Assembly: GCF_002257665.1 (NCBI RefSeq)
Contig: NZ_MQWB01000001.1
Span: 494,502-558,501, forward strand
DNA length: 64,000 nucleotides
Reading direction: 5' to 3'
DNA from: Rubricoccus marinus
GTDB lineage: Bacteria > Bacteroidota > Rhodothermia > Rhodothermales > Rubricoccaceae
Shown: positions 18,663 to 27,012 of the stretch, piece by piece
Layout: each line of letters opens with the position of its first letter
How positions within the stretch are numbered: the stretch's first letter is position 1
Position numbers and translations under genes: made by a program
The notes under the pieces: model-generated
Seen by the model: the letters and a program-made list of their open reading frames with translations, nothing else
Told to the model about the DNA's origin: nothing
Databases searched by the model: none

Positions 18663-20414
18663 ATGCGATCTCTCGCTACTCTCACCGCAGCCGCTCTCGC
18701 ACTGCTCCTCTCCGGCACCGCGTTCGCGCAGTCGACCACCCAGACGCTTTCCGGCGTCCTCACCGGCACCACCACCCTTAGCGCGAACGAGGTCTACCTC
18801 ATCGACGGCGAGGTGTACGTGGACAACGGCGCGACGCTGAACATCCCAGCGGGCACCGTCCTCAAAGGAAAGCAGAACCCGACGACGGGCAACGGGCAGT
18901 CCAGCGTGCTCGTCGTCCAGCGCGGCGGCACCCTCAACGCCAGAGGCACAGCCGCGGCGCCGATCATCTTCACCGCCGAGGGCGACGACGTCACGGACCC
19001 CTTCGACACCAACGAGACGCAGCGCGGCCTCTGGGGCGGCGTGATCATTCTCGGCAACGCGACCAACAACCGCGGCGTGCGTCAGGTGGAGGGCATCCCG
19101 TCCACGGACCGCTCCAAGTACGGCTGCGGCGATGCGGGCTTCGACTGCGACGAGGACGACGACTCGGGCGAGATGACCTACGTCTCCATCCGCCACGCGG
19201 GCTTCACGCTCACGCCGAACGCGGAGATCAACGGCCTCACGCTCGGCTCGGTCGGCCGCGGCACCCTGCTGGAGCACATCGAGGTGTTCGCCAACTCGGA
19301 TGACTCCTTCGAGTTCTTCGGCGGAACGGTCAACGCGAAGTACCTCGTGGCCTCCTTCAGCGGCGACGACGACATCGACTGGGACCAGGGCTACACCGGC
19401 AAGCTGCAATTCGTCTTCTCCCTCAAGGACGAGAGCGGCGACGTGGGCCGCTGCATCGAAGGCGACGGCGCCGCCAGCCCGTTCACCGCGGCGCTCCTCT
19501 CCGATCCCGTCGTGAGCAACCTCACCTGCGTCGGCTCCGGCGTGGGCTCCACACCGGGCGGCTCGGACGCCGGCGGCCCCACGCTCAAGCTGCGCGAGAA
19601 CACCCGCGGCGCGATCTACAACTCCGTCTTTACCGCCGTGCAATCCAGCGCGGGCGGGATCGACCTGGAAGTGCAGCCGGAGGACGACAACGGCAACCCC
19701 GTCGGTGACGCCACGATCTCAACGGCGCAGAACTTCCGCGAGGGCGAGCTGACCATCGCGAACAACATCTTCTTCGACTTCAGCGTCGGCAACGACGCCG
19801 CGAGCATCGTCCGGCGCGACGAGGCAGACATCGAGGCGACCATCGCGGCCGCCAACCAGTTCGTCACACCCGGCCTCGTCAACGTCGCCGATGGCTCTGG
19901 AGCCGCCGACGATGCCCGCGACCAAGACGGCGTGCTGGACCCCCGCCCGGGCTTCGGAAGCGCCGCGGCCTCTGGCGCGGACTTCACCCTCGCGCGCCTC
20001 TCCGGCGACAACTTCTTCACGCCTGTCAGCTTTAAGGGAGCCTTCCCCGCCACCAACCAGGGCCTCTTCTGGGCCGCGGGCTGGACCGCGCTGGACGACA
20101 TGCTCTACTTCAGCGCCAACGTGACCGTGGACGCCGAGGAGGCGCCAGAGGCCGCCGCGTCCGCGCTCCGCGCCTTCCCGAACCCCGCCTCTGGCGTGGC
20201 GACGGTCGCCCTCACGCTCGCAACGGCTCAGGAAGTGCAGTTGACCGTCGTGGACATGCTCGGCCGCGAGGTCGCCGTGCTCGCCTCTGGCGAGACCGCC
20301 GCAGGCGAGACGCGCTTCGCGCTCCCCGTCGCGGACCTCCAGGCGGGCACCTACCTCGTCCGCCTCGCGACGGAGGGTGCGGTGAGCACGCAGATGCTCA
20401 CGGTCGTCCGCTAG
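18663..20414 (+). CDS. T9SS-sorted secreted protein partner of the TonB receptor
   Basis: A 583-aa exported protein: signal peptide 1-22 (ending GTAFAQ), a right-handed beta-helix-like body with GTVLKGKQNP, GVIILGNA and repeated 'I/V-x-N-N-I/V-F' rungs, and Asp-rich loops (DCDEDDDSGE). The C-terminal 85 residues form a T9SS type A sorting domain (FPNPASGVATVALTL...VDMLGREVAVL...GTYLVRL). It lies 124 bp after the TonB receptor and ends in a terminator, so the two probably form one unit in which the secreted protein helps capture the receptor's substrate. Such pairs are common in marine Bacteroidota; the ligand is not determined. Confidence 0.88.
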   Translation: MRSLATLTAAALALLLSGTAFAQSTTQTLSGVLTGTTTLSANEVYLIDGEVYVDNGATLNIPAGTVLKGKQNPTTGNGQSSVLVVQRGGTLNARGTAAAPIIFTAEGDDVTDPFDTNETQRGLWGGVIILGNATNNRGVRQVEGIPSTDRSKYGCGDAGFDCDEDDDSGEMTYVSIRHAGFTLTPNAEINGLTLGSVGRGTLLEHIEVFANSDDSFEFFGGTVNAKYLVASFSGDDDIDWDQGYTGKLQFVFSLKDESGDVGRCIEGDGAASPFTAALLSDPVVSNLTCVGSGVGSTPGGSDAGGPTLKLRENTRGAIYNSVFTAVQSSAGGIDLEVQPEDDNGNPVGDATISTAQNFREGELTIANNIFFDFSVGNDAASIVRRDEADIEATIAAANQFVTPGLVNVADGSGAADDARDQDGVLDPRPGFGSAAASGADFTLARLSGDNFFTPVSFKGAFPATNQGLFWAAGWTALDDMLYFSANVTVDAEEAPEAAASALRAFPNPASGVATVALTLATAQEVQLTVVDMLGREVAVLASGETAAGETRFALPVADLQAGTYLVRLATEGAVSTQMLTVVR

Positions 20415-20420
20415 CCAGTT

Positions 20421-20449
20421 GCCTCTGGCGGCGCACTGCCGCCAGAGGC
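20421..20449 (+). repeat. Motif pair forming a 12-bp hairpin
   Basis: GCCTCTGGCGGC and GCCGCCAGAGGC form a perfect 12-bp stem with a 5-nt loop, six bases after the T9SS gene stop. It shows how paired motif copies make stem-loops at gene ends. Confidence 0.85.
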
Positions 20450-20517
20450 CCCTACCGCTCGGCATTCGGCGGAGCCCGTCCAACCGGCGGCCTCGGCCGC
20501 CCCGCCCGCCGAGCCTA

Positions 20518-20558
20518 CGCGCCGGTCCCTGTGGGAGGGGACCGGCGCGGTTTTGTTT
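20518..20558 (+). terminator. Rho-independent terminator after T9SS gene
   Basis: Perfect 12-bp GC-rich stem (CGCGCCGGTCCC / GGGACCGGCGCG, 8-nt loop) followed by TTTTGTTT. This is a textbook terminator for the receptor/T9SS unit. Confidence 0.92.
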
Positions 20559-20655
20559 GGGCCTCTGGCGCCAGAAGCCGGGGGCAAACGGGCCTTGGGT
20601 CGCTCAAGGGAGTAGTTTTCTCGCGCAGAGATTCATCCTCAAACTCACCCGTTTC

Positions 20656-21261
20656 ATGCGCTTTGTTACTGTTTTGATTACTTTTACGTTCGTTGCCACC
20701 GGCTGTGCGTCGAGCTATTCATCCGTGGCCTATGACTCCGGCGCGTACGTCCAGGCGCCAGCCGATGACGGCCTCGCGTTTTCCTATTTGTACGACGCGC
20801 AGCCCGGCTACTACGGCAAGAAAGCGCGCAAGCGGGGGGTCAACATCGTCGCGGTGCGCGTCGTAAACCAGACCGAGGCTCCGGTCACGCTGGACCGGAA
20901 CTCGCTCCGGGTGAAGTATGGCGCCAACCCGGTGACGCCGGTCCGAGGGCAGATGGTGGCAGACGTCGTAAACCAACCCGTATGGACGCACCTCCTCTGG
21001 GGGCTGCTCAACGTCACCGTGACTGAGAACGATGAGGTGACGCTTTTCCTCCCCGTAGGGCTGGGGATCGCCGGCGCGAGCATCCTTACGGCGTCGCGCG
21101 CCAACGGCAAGGCCGAGCGGGTGCTGGTGGAGGACGAACTCTTCGGCCTCACGATTCCGCCGGGCGGGACCGCCGACGGTCTGATCTACCTCAACGAGCT
21201 CGGCAGCGCGCCGCTCTCGTTCGATTACATCCCCGCTGCGGCCTCTGGCGCTGAAGAGTAA
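20656..21261 (+). CDS. Putative lipoprotein of unknown function
   Basis: A 201-aa protein with a lipoprotein signal (residues 1-17, lipobox VATGC). The body has a beta-rich segment (VNIVAVRVVNQTEAPVTLDRNSLRVKYG) suggesting an immunoglobulin-like sandwich, and a hydrophobic stretch around VTLFLPVGLGIAGASIL. The ATG at 20656 directly precedes the signal; the open frame upstream runs through the terminator and is not coding. I do not recognise a named family. It follows the strong terminator, so it has its own promoter. Confidence 0.78.
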   Translation: MRFVTVLITFTFVATGCASSYSSVAYDSGAYVQAPADDGLAFSYLYDAQPGYYGKKARKRGVNIVAVRVVNQTEAPVTLDRNSLRVKYGANPVTPVRGQMVADVVNQPVWTHLLWGLLNVTVTENDEVTLFLPVGLGIAGASILTASRANGKAERVLVEDELFGLTIPPGGTADGLIYLNELGSAPLSFDYIPAAASGAEE

Positions 21262-21388
21262 GCGCCGCGCGGCGCCAGACCGCCCATCGGCAAGCACGGT
21301 TCTAAGCGGCGGGGCCTCTTCTGGCCTCTCCGCTTCCCGCCTCTGACGCCAGAGGCGGGCGAGTCGTCCTGCCTGGAGTGCGGACCTC

Positions 21389-21404
21389 GCCAGAGGCCTC
21401 TGGC
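21389..21404. repeat. Iterated-motif palindrome, tail-to-tail
   Basis: Perfect GCCAGAGGCCTCTGGC just past the 3' end of the mlaD-like gene. A decayed head-to-head copy (GCCTCTGACGCCAGAGGC, one mismatch) lies at about 21340-21357. Confidence 0.88.
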
Positions 21405-21406
21405 GG

Positions 21407-22426
21407 CTAGAAGACCCGGATCAGGTCCAACTCCTTCGCGTAGCGGCCGGGGTCGCGCTGCACGTCCTGCAAGAGCTGCTGGAGGCTGGCGGCGGCGGAG
21501 TTCGCGTTGTGGTACAACGAGGGGTCGCGCAAGAGGAGGCCCAGCGAGGAGGAGTCGCTTTTCGCGAGGGCGAGCGTCTGCTCCAACTCGGTCGAGAGGA
21601 GGGTGAGCTGCGCGAGCGCGGATTCGGCGTTGCGGAGCGTCCGGTTGAGCTGCGCGACGGTCACGGAGACGGAGTCCGCGTTGCTGTCCACGGTTTGTCG
21701 GAGCGTCTGCGTCGTCGCGCGGATGTCGACGGCGACATCGTTAGAGAGGTCCGTACCGAGCGTGGAGAGGTCGTTGGAGAGCCGTTCGGCGCTGCCGGCG
21801 GCGCGCTGGAACGAGGCCAGCGTTTCCCCGACGCGCTCGCGCTCGGTCAGGAGCGTTTGCGTGGCGGTCTGCGTGAGGAAGCGGAGCTGCGCGAGGACCG
21901 CCGTCACGTCGTCGCCGGAGTTGGCGAGCGTCTCGTCGAGCGTGGTGAACACGCTCACGGCACGGAACAGCGCGCTATCGGCGCGGGCCGTGAGGCCGGT
22001 GGACTCGCCGGCGAGCAAGTCGAACAGGTCGGGCGTCGAGATCGCGCGCAACGTGTCCCCGGCGATGAGGGGCCGCCCGGCGTCCCCGCCATCGGGTGGC
22101 GTAAGCTCGATGTTGACCTCACCGAGCGCGCTCAGGCCGCTCGTGCCGACCTTCACGCCGCGGGGGATCTGCACGTCGCCGTCGATGCCCATGGTGATGT
22201 ACACCTCGCGTGCGTCGTCGCTCAGGCGCACGCTCTTTACAGAGCCCACGTTGACGCCGTTGAGACGGACAAAGGCCCCTGGCGTGAGGCCCTGCGCGTC
22301 GTCGAAGACGACGACGACCTCATATCCGCCGCCGAAGAGCGGCTGGTCCTTGAGAAAGCGGATGCCGAAGAAGATGACCACGACGGCCATCAGGACGGCG
22401 AGGCCGACTTTAATTTCGTTGCTCAT
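21407..22426 (-). CDS. mlaD: MlaD/MCE-domain lipid transport protein
   Basis: A 339-aa protein anchored by one N-terminal helix (KVGLAVLMAVVVIFFGIRFL), then an MCE domain (about 35-115: YEVVVVFDDAQGLTPGAFVRLNGVNVGSVKSVRL...GTSGLSALGEVNIEL). Residues 160-320 are a long Leu/Gln/Ser/Asp-rich helical region, probably coiled coil. It is the periplasmic part of an Mla-type phospholipid transporter. The ATG overlaps the stop of the ATPase gene (ATGA). No motif copies occur within the gene. Confidence 0.88.
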   Translation of the reverse strand: MSNEIKVGLAVLMAVVVIFFGIRFLKDQPLFGGGYEVVVVFDDAQGLTPGAFVRLNGVNVGSVKSVRLSDDAREVYITMGIDGDVQIPRGVKVGTSGLSALGEVNIELTPPDGGDAGRPLIAGDTLRAISTPDLFDLLAGESTGLTARADSALFRAVSVFTTLDETLANSGDDVTAVLAQLRFLTQTATQTLLTERERVGETLASFQRAAGSAERLSNDLSTLGTDLSNDVAVDIRATTQTLRQTVDSNADSVSVTVAQLNRTLRNAESALAQLTLLSTELEQTLALAKSDSSSLGLLLRDPSLYHNANSAAASLQQLLQDVQRDPGRYAKELDLIRVF

Positions 22427-23193
22427 GAGGAGGCGGCGCCCGCCGTGCGGGAGGGGTTGCCGATCTGGTATTCGTTGGCGCGGACGAAGCGGAGAAGCGT
22501 GGGGTCGGTCGCGGCGTGGAGGTCGTCTACGCTCCCGCTCCAGTGCATCTGCCCCTCGTGGAGGAACGCGACGTGGTCGGCGATGCGGAGGACGGAGTGC
22601 ATGTCGTGGGAGATCACAACGCTGGTCGTGCCGAGCTCGCGCCCGAGGCGTTCGATGAGCTCGTCGATGGTGCGGCTCGTCTCCGGGTCCAGGCCCGAGG
22701 TGGGCTCGTCGTACAGGATGTACGCGGGCTCGATGGCGATGGCTCGCGCGAGGGCGACGCGTTTCTGCTGACCGCCCGAGAGTTCGCTGGGCGTCTTTTT
22801 GCCCATGTCGGGAAGCTCCACCAACTCCAGGCATTCCAGCGCCCGGCGCCGGGCCTCTCGCGCGTTGAGGTCGGTAAACGTGTGGAGCGGGAATTCCACG
22901 TTCTCGATGGCCGTCATCGAGTCGAACAGCGCCCCCCCCTGGAAGAGGACGCCGAACTTGCGGCGCACGCGTCGGAGATCGGAGTAGGAGAGGTCATCCA
23001 GCGGCGCGCCGTCCACGATCACGCGCCCCGCGTCCGGCTTGAGCAGCCCGACGAGGTGCTTGAGCAGCACGCTTTTGCCCGAGCCCGAGCGGCCGATGAT
23101 GCACGTCGTGCTGGCCTCGGGGATGGTGAGCGTGACCCCCTTGAGCACGGGCCGGCCGGCAAAGCTCTTTTCCAGATCGCGGACTTCGATCAT
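22423..23193 (-). CDS. mlaF: ABC transporter ATPase, MlaF-like
   Basis: A 256-aa ATPase: Walker A GRSGSGKS, Q-loop LFQGGALFDSMT, signature LSGGQQKR, Walker B YILYDEPTSGLDP, switch His in VISHDMHSV. The phrase FQGGALFDSMTAIENVEFPL is typical of MlaF. It energises lipid movement through the MlaE permease. It overlaps mlaD by 4 bp and lies 124 bp after mlaE; a motif palindrome (23252-23269) sits in that gap. Confidence 0.92.
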   Translation of the reverse strand: MIEVRDLEKSFAGRPVLKGVTLTIPEASTTCIIGRSGSGKSVLLKHLVGLLKPDAGRVIVDGAPLDDLSYSDLRRVRRKFGVLFQGGALFDSMTAIENVEFPLHTFTDLNAREARRRALECLELVELPDMGKKTPSELSGGQQKRVALARAIAIEPAYILYDEPTSGLDPETSRTIDELIERLGRELGTTSVVISHDMHSVLRIADHVAFLHEGQMHWSGSVDDLHAATDPTLLRFVRANEYQIGNPSRTAGAASS

Positions 23194-23251
23194 CGCGAGG
23201 GGCGGGAGGCGGGTGAAGAGGGGAGGGGGCTTCTGGCGCAGATCGTGAGAG

Positions 23252-23269
23252 GCCTCTGGCGCCAGAGGC
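23252..23269. repeat. Iterated-motif palindrome, head-to-head
   Basis: Perfect GCCTCTGGCGCCAGAGGC in the gap between the mlaE and mlaF genes, inside a presumed operon. Confidence 0.9.
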
Positions 23270-23317
23270 TAGGCAAGAGGGCGCGCTCGCTGAGGATTCG
23301 GAACTCGGAACCCACCA

Positions 23318-24130
23318 TCACAGCAAGAGCGCGGCGCAGACGTAGTCGGCCACGAGGACGAACACGCAGGCCATCACCGTCGCGCGGGTGGTCGCCTCGC
23401 CGACGCCTTCCGCACCGCCAGCGGCGTTGTAGCCGGTATAGCACGCCACGCTCGTGATCGCGAAGCCGAAGACGATGGACTTCACCAGGCCGAAGAACAC
23501 GTCGTACGTCTTGAAGTAGAGGCGCGCGCCTTCCCAGAAAAGCCCCGCTGAGACATCGGGCGATGCCTCAGCGACGACCATCCCGGACAGCATGCCGACC
23601 GACGACGCTACGACGTATAGCATCGGGAACATGAGCACACCCGCCACCACGCGCGGGACCACGAGGTAGCTCAGGCTGTTGATGCCCATCGCCTCTAGCG
23701 CGTCGATCTGCTCCTTGACGCGCATCGTGCCCAACTCCGCCGCGATGCGGGCGCCGACGCGGCCGCAGAGCACGAACGCGGTCACGAGCGTGCCCAACTC
23801 CAGCAGGATGGACTGCTGCGCAAACGTGCCGACGAGGGTGGACGGCAGAAGTGGGTTCTCCAACTGGTAGATCGCCTGCACGACCACCACCGCGCCTGTA
23901 AACGCCGTCGCCAGCGCCACGATCGGGATCGACTCGATGCCGATCTGCACCATCTGCGTCGTGATGTTGCGGAGGTACAGCTTGGGGCTGAGGTCGCGTG
24001 GCAGGTTGAACGCCCGGATCAGCAGTAGCGCGTACGCGCCGATCCCTTCAACCCACCGCAACGGCTTCGCGAAGAGCGGGAGCAGCACGCGGCCAAAGAA
24101 GGAGCGCGGTGGGGCAGGGGCGGTCTCCAT
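23318..24130 (-). CDS. mlaE: MlaE-family ABC permease
   Basis: A 270-aa integral membrane permease with five to six helices. The central VLCGRVGARIAAELGTMRVKEQIDALEAMGINSLSYLVVPRV region is the family signature (G-R-x-G-A-x-x-A-A-E-L-G-x-M). It heads the minus-strand mlaE-mlaF-mlaD order and is divergent from radA. Role: inner-membrane part of a phospholipid transporter that maintains outer-membrane asymmetry. Transport direction cannot be told from sequence. Confidence 0.92.
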   Translation of the reverse strand: METAPAPPRSFFGRVLLPLFAKPLRWVEGIGAYALLLIRAFNLPRDLSPKLYLRNITTQMVQIGIESIPIVALATAFTGAVVVVQAIYQLENPLLPSTLVGTFAQQSILLELGTLVTAFVLCGRVGARIAAELGTMRVKEQIDALEAMGINSLSYLVVPRVVAGVLMFPMLYVVASSVGMLSGMVVAEASPDVSAGLFWEGARLYFKTYDVFFGLVKSIVFGFAITSVACYTGYNAAGGAEGVGEATTRATVMACVFVLVADYVCAALLL

Positions 24131-24329
24131 GCGGAGCGTGGGAGCGGACGCCCGGAGGGGGCGTGACGGTCGGGTGTCAGCGGGGCGGCGTATCCTCCGT
24201 TTCGCCAGAGGCGGAAACGGCGGCGGTGGGCCGGGTGGTGAAGGTACTCGGAGCCCCGCACGGCGGGTCTACAGACCGGCGCGCACGCTGTTTCTCCTCA
24301 CGCCCGCCCTGCGGCGCGCTCGGGTTCTC

Positions 24330-24345
24330 GCCAGAGGCCTCTGGC
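24330..24345. repeat. Iterated-motif palindrome, tail-to-tail
   Basis: Perfect GCCAGAGGCCTCTGGC, 52 bp before the radA start codon. Confidence 0.88.
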
Positions 24346-24397
24346 GCCCGCTCCCCATTCGCCAGAAGACCTGGCGCTACCCCCCCGCTCTCCCCCG

Positions 24398-25801
24398 ATG
24401 GCCAAAGCAAAGACCCACTACGTATGCCAGGACTGCGGGCACGAATCGCTCCGGTGGCAGGGGCAGTGCCCCGGTTGCCGCGAGTGGAACACACTTGTAG
24501 AGGAGGCGCAACCGCAGGAGATCAAGGCCAAGGTGATGCGCGCGGCCTCTGGCGGCGGCACGAGCAGCGGCGCGCGGATGCGCGGGGCCTACGGCGAGAC
24601 GCGCCCGCAGCGGATCTCGGACGTCAAGATGAGCGAGCGGCCACGGCTCGTGAGCGGGGTAGGGGAGCTAGACCGCGTGATGGGCGGCGGCGCGATGGTG
24701 GGCGGCCTCACGCTTGTGGCGGGTGAGCCGGGAATCGGTAAGTCCACGCTGATGACCGAACTGGGGCGGCAGTTCGGCGCCAGAGGCGAGGTGGTGCTCT
24801 ACGTGACGGGCGAGGAAAGCCCGCAGCAGGTCAAGCTCCGCGCCGAGCGCATGGGCGTTTCCGCAGATGGCCTCTTGTTGTTCGCGGAGACCAACGTGGA
24901 AGCCATCGTGGCCGCGGCGTACGACCACCAGCCGGCGGTGATGATCATCGACTCCATCCAGACGGTCTGGCGCCCGGACCTGACAAGCGCGCCGGGCTCG
25001 GTCACGCAGGTGCGCGAAAGCACGGCGGCGCTCCTCGCGGTCACGAAGTCGCTGCCGACGACGACGTTTCTCGTCGGCCACGTGACCAAGGGCGGACAGA
25101 TCGCCGGGCCGCGCGTGTTGGAGCATATGGTGGACACCGTCCTCCACTTCGAAGGCGACCGGCACCACGCCTACCGCGTGCTCCGCGCGGTGAAAAACCG
25201 CTTTGGCCCGGCGCACGAGATGGGCGTTTTCGAGATGCGCGAACAGGGGCTCGTCGAGGTCGGCAACCCGAGCGCGCTTTTCCTGGCCGAGCGTCAGTTC
25301 GGCGCCAGCGGCTCGGCGGTCGTCGCCACGACCGAGGGGACGCGCCCGCTGCTGGTGGAGGTGCAGGCGCTCGTGGCGAGCACGTCCTACGCCAACCCGC
25401 AGCGCACAACGACGGGCTTCGACAGCAAAAAGCTGCAGGTGTTGCTCGCGGTCCTGGAAAAGCGCGAGGGCATCCGCATGAACCAGCACGACGTGTTCGT
25501 CAACGTAGCGGGCGGCGTGCGGCTGGACGAACCGGCCGTCGATCTCGGCGTGGCGCTTGCCATCGCGAGCAGCGCGCGGGACGTACCGCTGGACAGCAGC
25601 ACGGTCGTGTTCGGCGAGGTGGGGCTGGGTGGCGAGATCCGCGCGGTCAGCCGCGTCGAAGCGCGCCTAGCAGAGGCTAAGCAGATGGGCTTCGAGGCGG
25701 CGATGCTTCCCAAAGCGAACATGCGGGGCTTGAAAGCCCCCAAGGGGATCAAGCTTGTCCCGGTCTCGCGCCTCAAAGAAGCCATCGACCTCGTCGCCTG
25801 A
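24398..25801 (+). CDS. radA: DNA repair protein RadA (Sms)
   Basis: A 467-aa RecA-like branch-migration factor. Zinc finger CQDCG...CPGC (residues 9-27), RecA domain with Walker A GEPGIGKST, the diagnostic KNRFG motif, and a Lon-protease-like C-terminal domain (VNVAGGVRLDEPAVDLGVALAIASS) without the Lon catalytic serine/lysine pair. Length is near the usual 450-460 aa. Acts in recombination and DNA repair, and in other bacteria in natural transformation, which is of interest given the uptake-sequence-like motif, though radA is nearly universal. Confidence 0.96.
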   Translation: MAKAKTHYVCQDCGHESLRWQGQCPGCREWNTLVEEAQPQEIKAKVMRAASGGGTSSGARMRGAYGETRPQRISDVKMSERPRLVSGVGELDRVMGGGAMVGGLTLVAGEPGIGKSTLMTELGRQFGARGEVVLYVTGEESPQQVKLRAERMGVSADGLLLFAETNVEAIVAAAYDHQPAVMIIDSIQTVWRPDLTSAPGSVTQVRESTAALLAVTKSLPTTTFLVGHVTKGGQIAGPRVLEHMVDTVLHFEGDRHHAYRVLRAVKNRFGPAHEMGVFEMREQGLVEVGNPSALFLAERQFGASGSAVVATTEGTRPLLVEVQALVASTSYANPQRTTTGFDSKKLQVLLAVLEKREGIRMNQHDVFVNVAGGVRLDEPAVDLGVALAIASSARDVPLDSSTVVFGEVGLGGEIRAVSRVEARLAEAKQMGFEAAMLPKANMRGLKAPKGIKLVPVSRLKEAIDLVA

Positions 25802-25875
25802 GCCTCTGGCGCCGGAGGCCCGAGTGGAGCCCTACCTATGGCCCTGAGGGCGGAGGGCTAGCGCGCCAGAAGCCT

Positions 25876-25913
25876 CACGAAAAAGAGCCCGGACACCGAT
25901 CAAGGAGTCCGGG
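25876..25913 (-). terminator. Orphan Rho-independent terminator, minus strand
   Basis: Read on the minus strand: stem AGCCCGGAC / GTCCGGGCT, then CTTTTT. On the plus strand the hairpin is followed by GTGGGG, so it does not fit radA. No minus-strand coding sequence lies to its right before 31 kb. Confidence 0.7.
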
Positions 25914-26260
25914 CTGTGGGGTGGCCAGGTCGGCGTCTACCGCGCGGAGCGTAGGTGCCAGGGAGCGGGTGGAGCGCTTGAAGAGGGGAGGCGCCGTGCG
26001 TCGGGAGGAGGCAGGGGCCCACAAGCGGTCAACGTCGCGGGAGGGGGGCCGGTGGAGGGGCACCGCACGATACGCCCGCACATGCCCGGGGTCCCTTGTG
26101 AGAACCAACTTGGGGGTCTCCCCGGTGTCGTGTGCTAGGGAGGCGGCCTCTTCGCGCACATACCCCTCGCCAGAGGCCTGCAACCGCGCGGATCCTCTGG
26201 CGGAGCAGGGCACACCACACGGCGCCCCGCGTATAGGTAGTCTCCGTACAATAACCCGCC
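25914..26260 (-). ncRNA. Candidate structured non-coding RNA (tentative)
   Basis: The minus-strand stretch upstream of the orphan terminator is GC-rich, lacks protein-like frames, and contains several self-complementary blocks (for example GGGGAGACCCC near 26119). I looked for tmRNA, RNase P RNA, SRP RNA and 6S landmarks and could not match any with confidence. The 5' end is unknown; the coordinates are only a guess from the neighbouring sigma gene. It could equally be a 5' antisense leader. Confidence 0.3.
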
Positions 26261-26297
26261 GCTTGGCCTGGTTGTGCCCAGCGCGCGTCCCGCCCCC

Positions 26298-26960
26298 ATG
26301 CCCGAGCTCACCGACGAGCAACTGGTCACCGCGTACCTCGAACGCGGCGACCAACAAGCTTTCTCCATTCTCATCTCTCGTCACAAGGAGAGGATCTTCG
26401 GATTCCTCGTGGGGATGGTGCGGGATCGCGAGATCGCGAACGATCTGTTCCAGGACACGCTTTTCCGCGCGATCCAGGCCATGCACAAGCGGCGCGGCGC
26501 CTACGAGCGCCAGAACCGCTGGATCGCCTGGGTGATGCGCATCGCGAGAAATGCGGCGCTGGATCACCTCCGCAGCCGCAAGAAGTGGAGCGATGTGGAC
26601 CGCGTTGACAATGAGGACGCGGGAGCGTCGTTCTGGGACCGACTGCCAGATGAGGCGCCGGACGCGGGCGCGCTCCTTGGCCGCGCCGATCTCTGGAAAG
26701 AGGTCGAGGCCGCCATCGACGAGTTGCCGCCCGAGCAGCGCGAGGTCGTGCTCATGCGGCATCAGTCGGAACTGACCTTCCGTGAGATTGCCGAACTGAC
26801 CGACGTGTCGATCAACACCGCGCTCGGGCGCATGCGCTACGCGCTTATCAACCTCCGCAAGATTCTCGATCCCGAGTGGTTCGATGATGTACAGACGGAC
26901 AGCCTTCCCGGTGCGCCCCGCCCCTCCGCGCGGGCCACGCAGACGAAGCCCGTCGCCTGA
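26298..26960 (+). CDS. ECF-type RNA polymerase sigma factor
   Basis: A 220-aa sigma factor: region 2 (AFSILISRHKERIFGFLVGMVRD...NDLFQDTLFRAIQAM, then RNRWIAWVMRIARNAALDHLR) and region 4 (ELPPEQREVVLMRHQSELTFREIAELTDVSINTALGRMRYALINLR). The C-terminal 25 residues are an extra basic/Pro tail. It lies 52 bp before the repeat protein with a single membrane segment that is probably its anti-sigma factor. The ATG at 26298 is at the family's usual distance from region 2. Confidence 0.93.
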   Translation: MPELTDEQLVTAYLERGDQQAFSILISRHKERIFGFLVGMVRDREIANDLFQDTLFRAIQAMHKRRGAYERQNRWIAWVMRIARNAALDHLRSRKKWSDVDRVDNEDAGASFWDRLPDEAPDAGALLGRADLWKEVEAAIDELPPEQREVVLMRHQSELTFREIAELTDVSINTALGRMRYALINLRKILDPEWFDDVQTDSLPGAPRPSARATQTKPVA

Positions 26961-27012
26961 CGCTCACACGACCCCAGCGCCTCCGCACGTTCGGTACTCC
27001 TTCCCTCCTGAT

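Larger units (their letters stand above)
25802..26297. other. Gene-free region, possible minus-strand RNA
   Basis: About 500 bp with no plausible protein in any frame. It contains a motif copy after radA, a terminator that points leftward (25876-25913), and two motif copies near 26170-26205. A leftward terminator with no leftward gene before it suggests an untranslated transcript on the minus strand. Confidence 0.5.

Noticed and set aside
17091-19643. Minus-strand open frame of 850 codons opposite the receptor and T9SS gene
   Set aside because: Antisense shadow of two well-supported genes; Val/Glu/Asp-rich sequence with no family features.
25880-25930. Possible RNase P RNA (AGTCCGGGCT resembles a conserved block)
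   Set aside because: The GAGGAAAGUCCGGGCU context and the matching 3' part are missing, and the block is simply one arm of the terminator stem.
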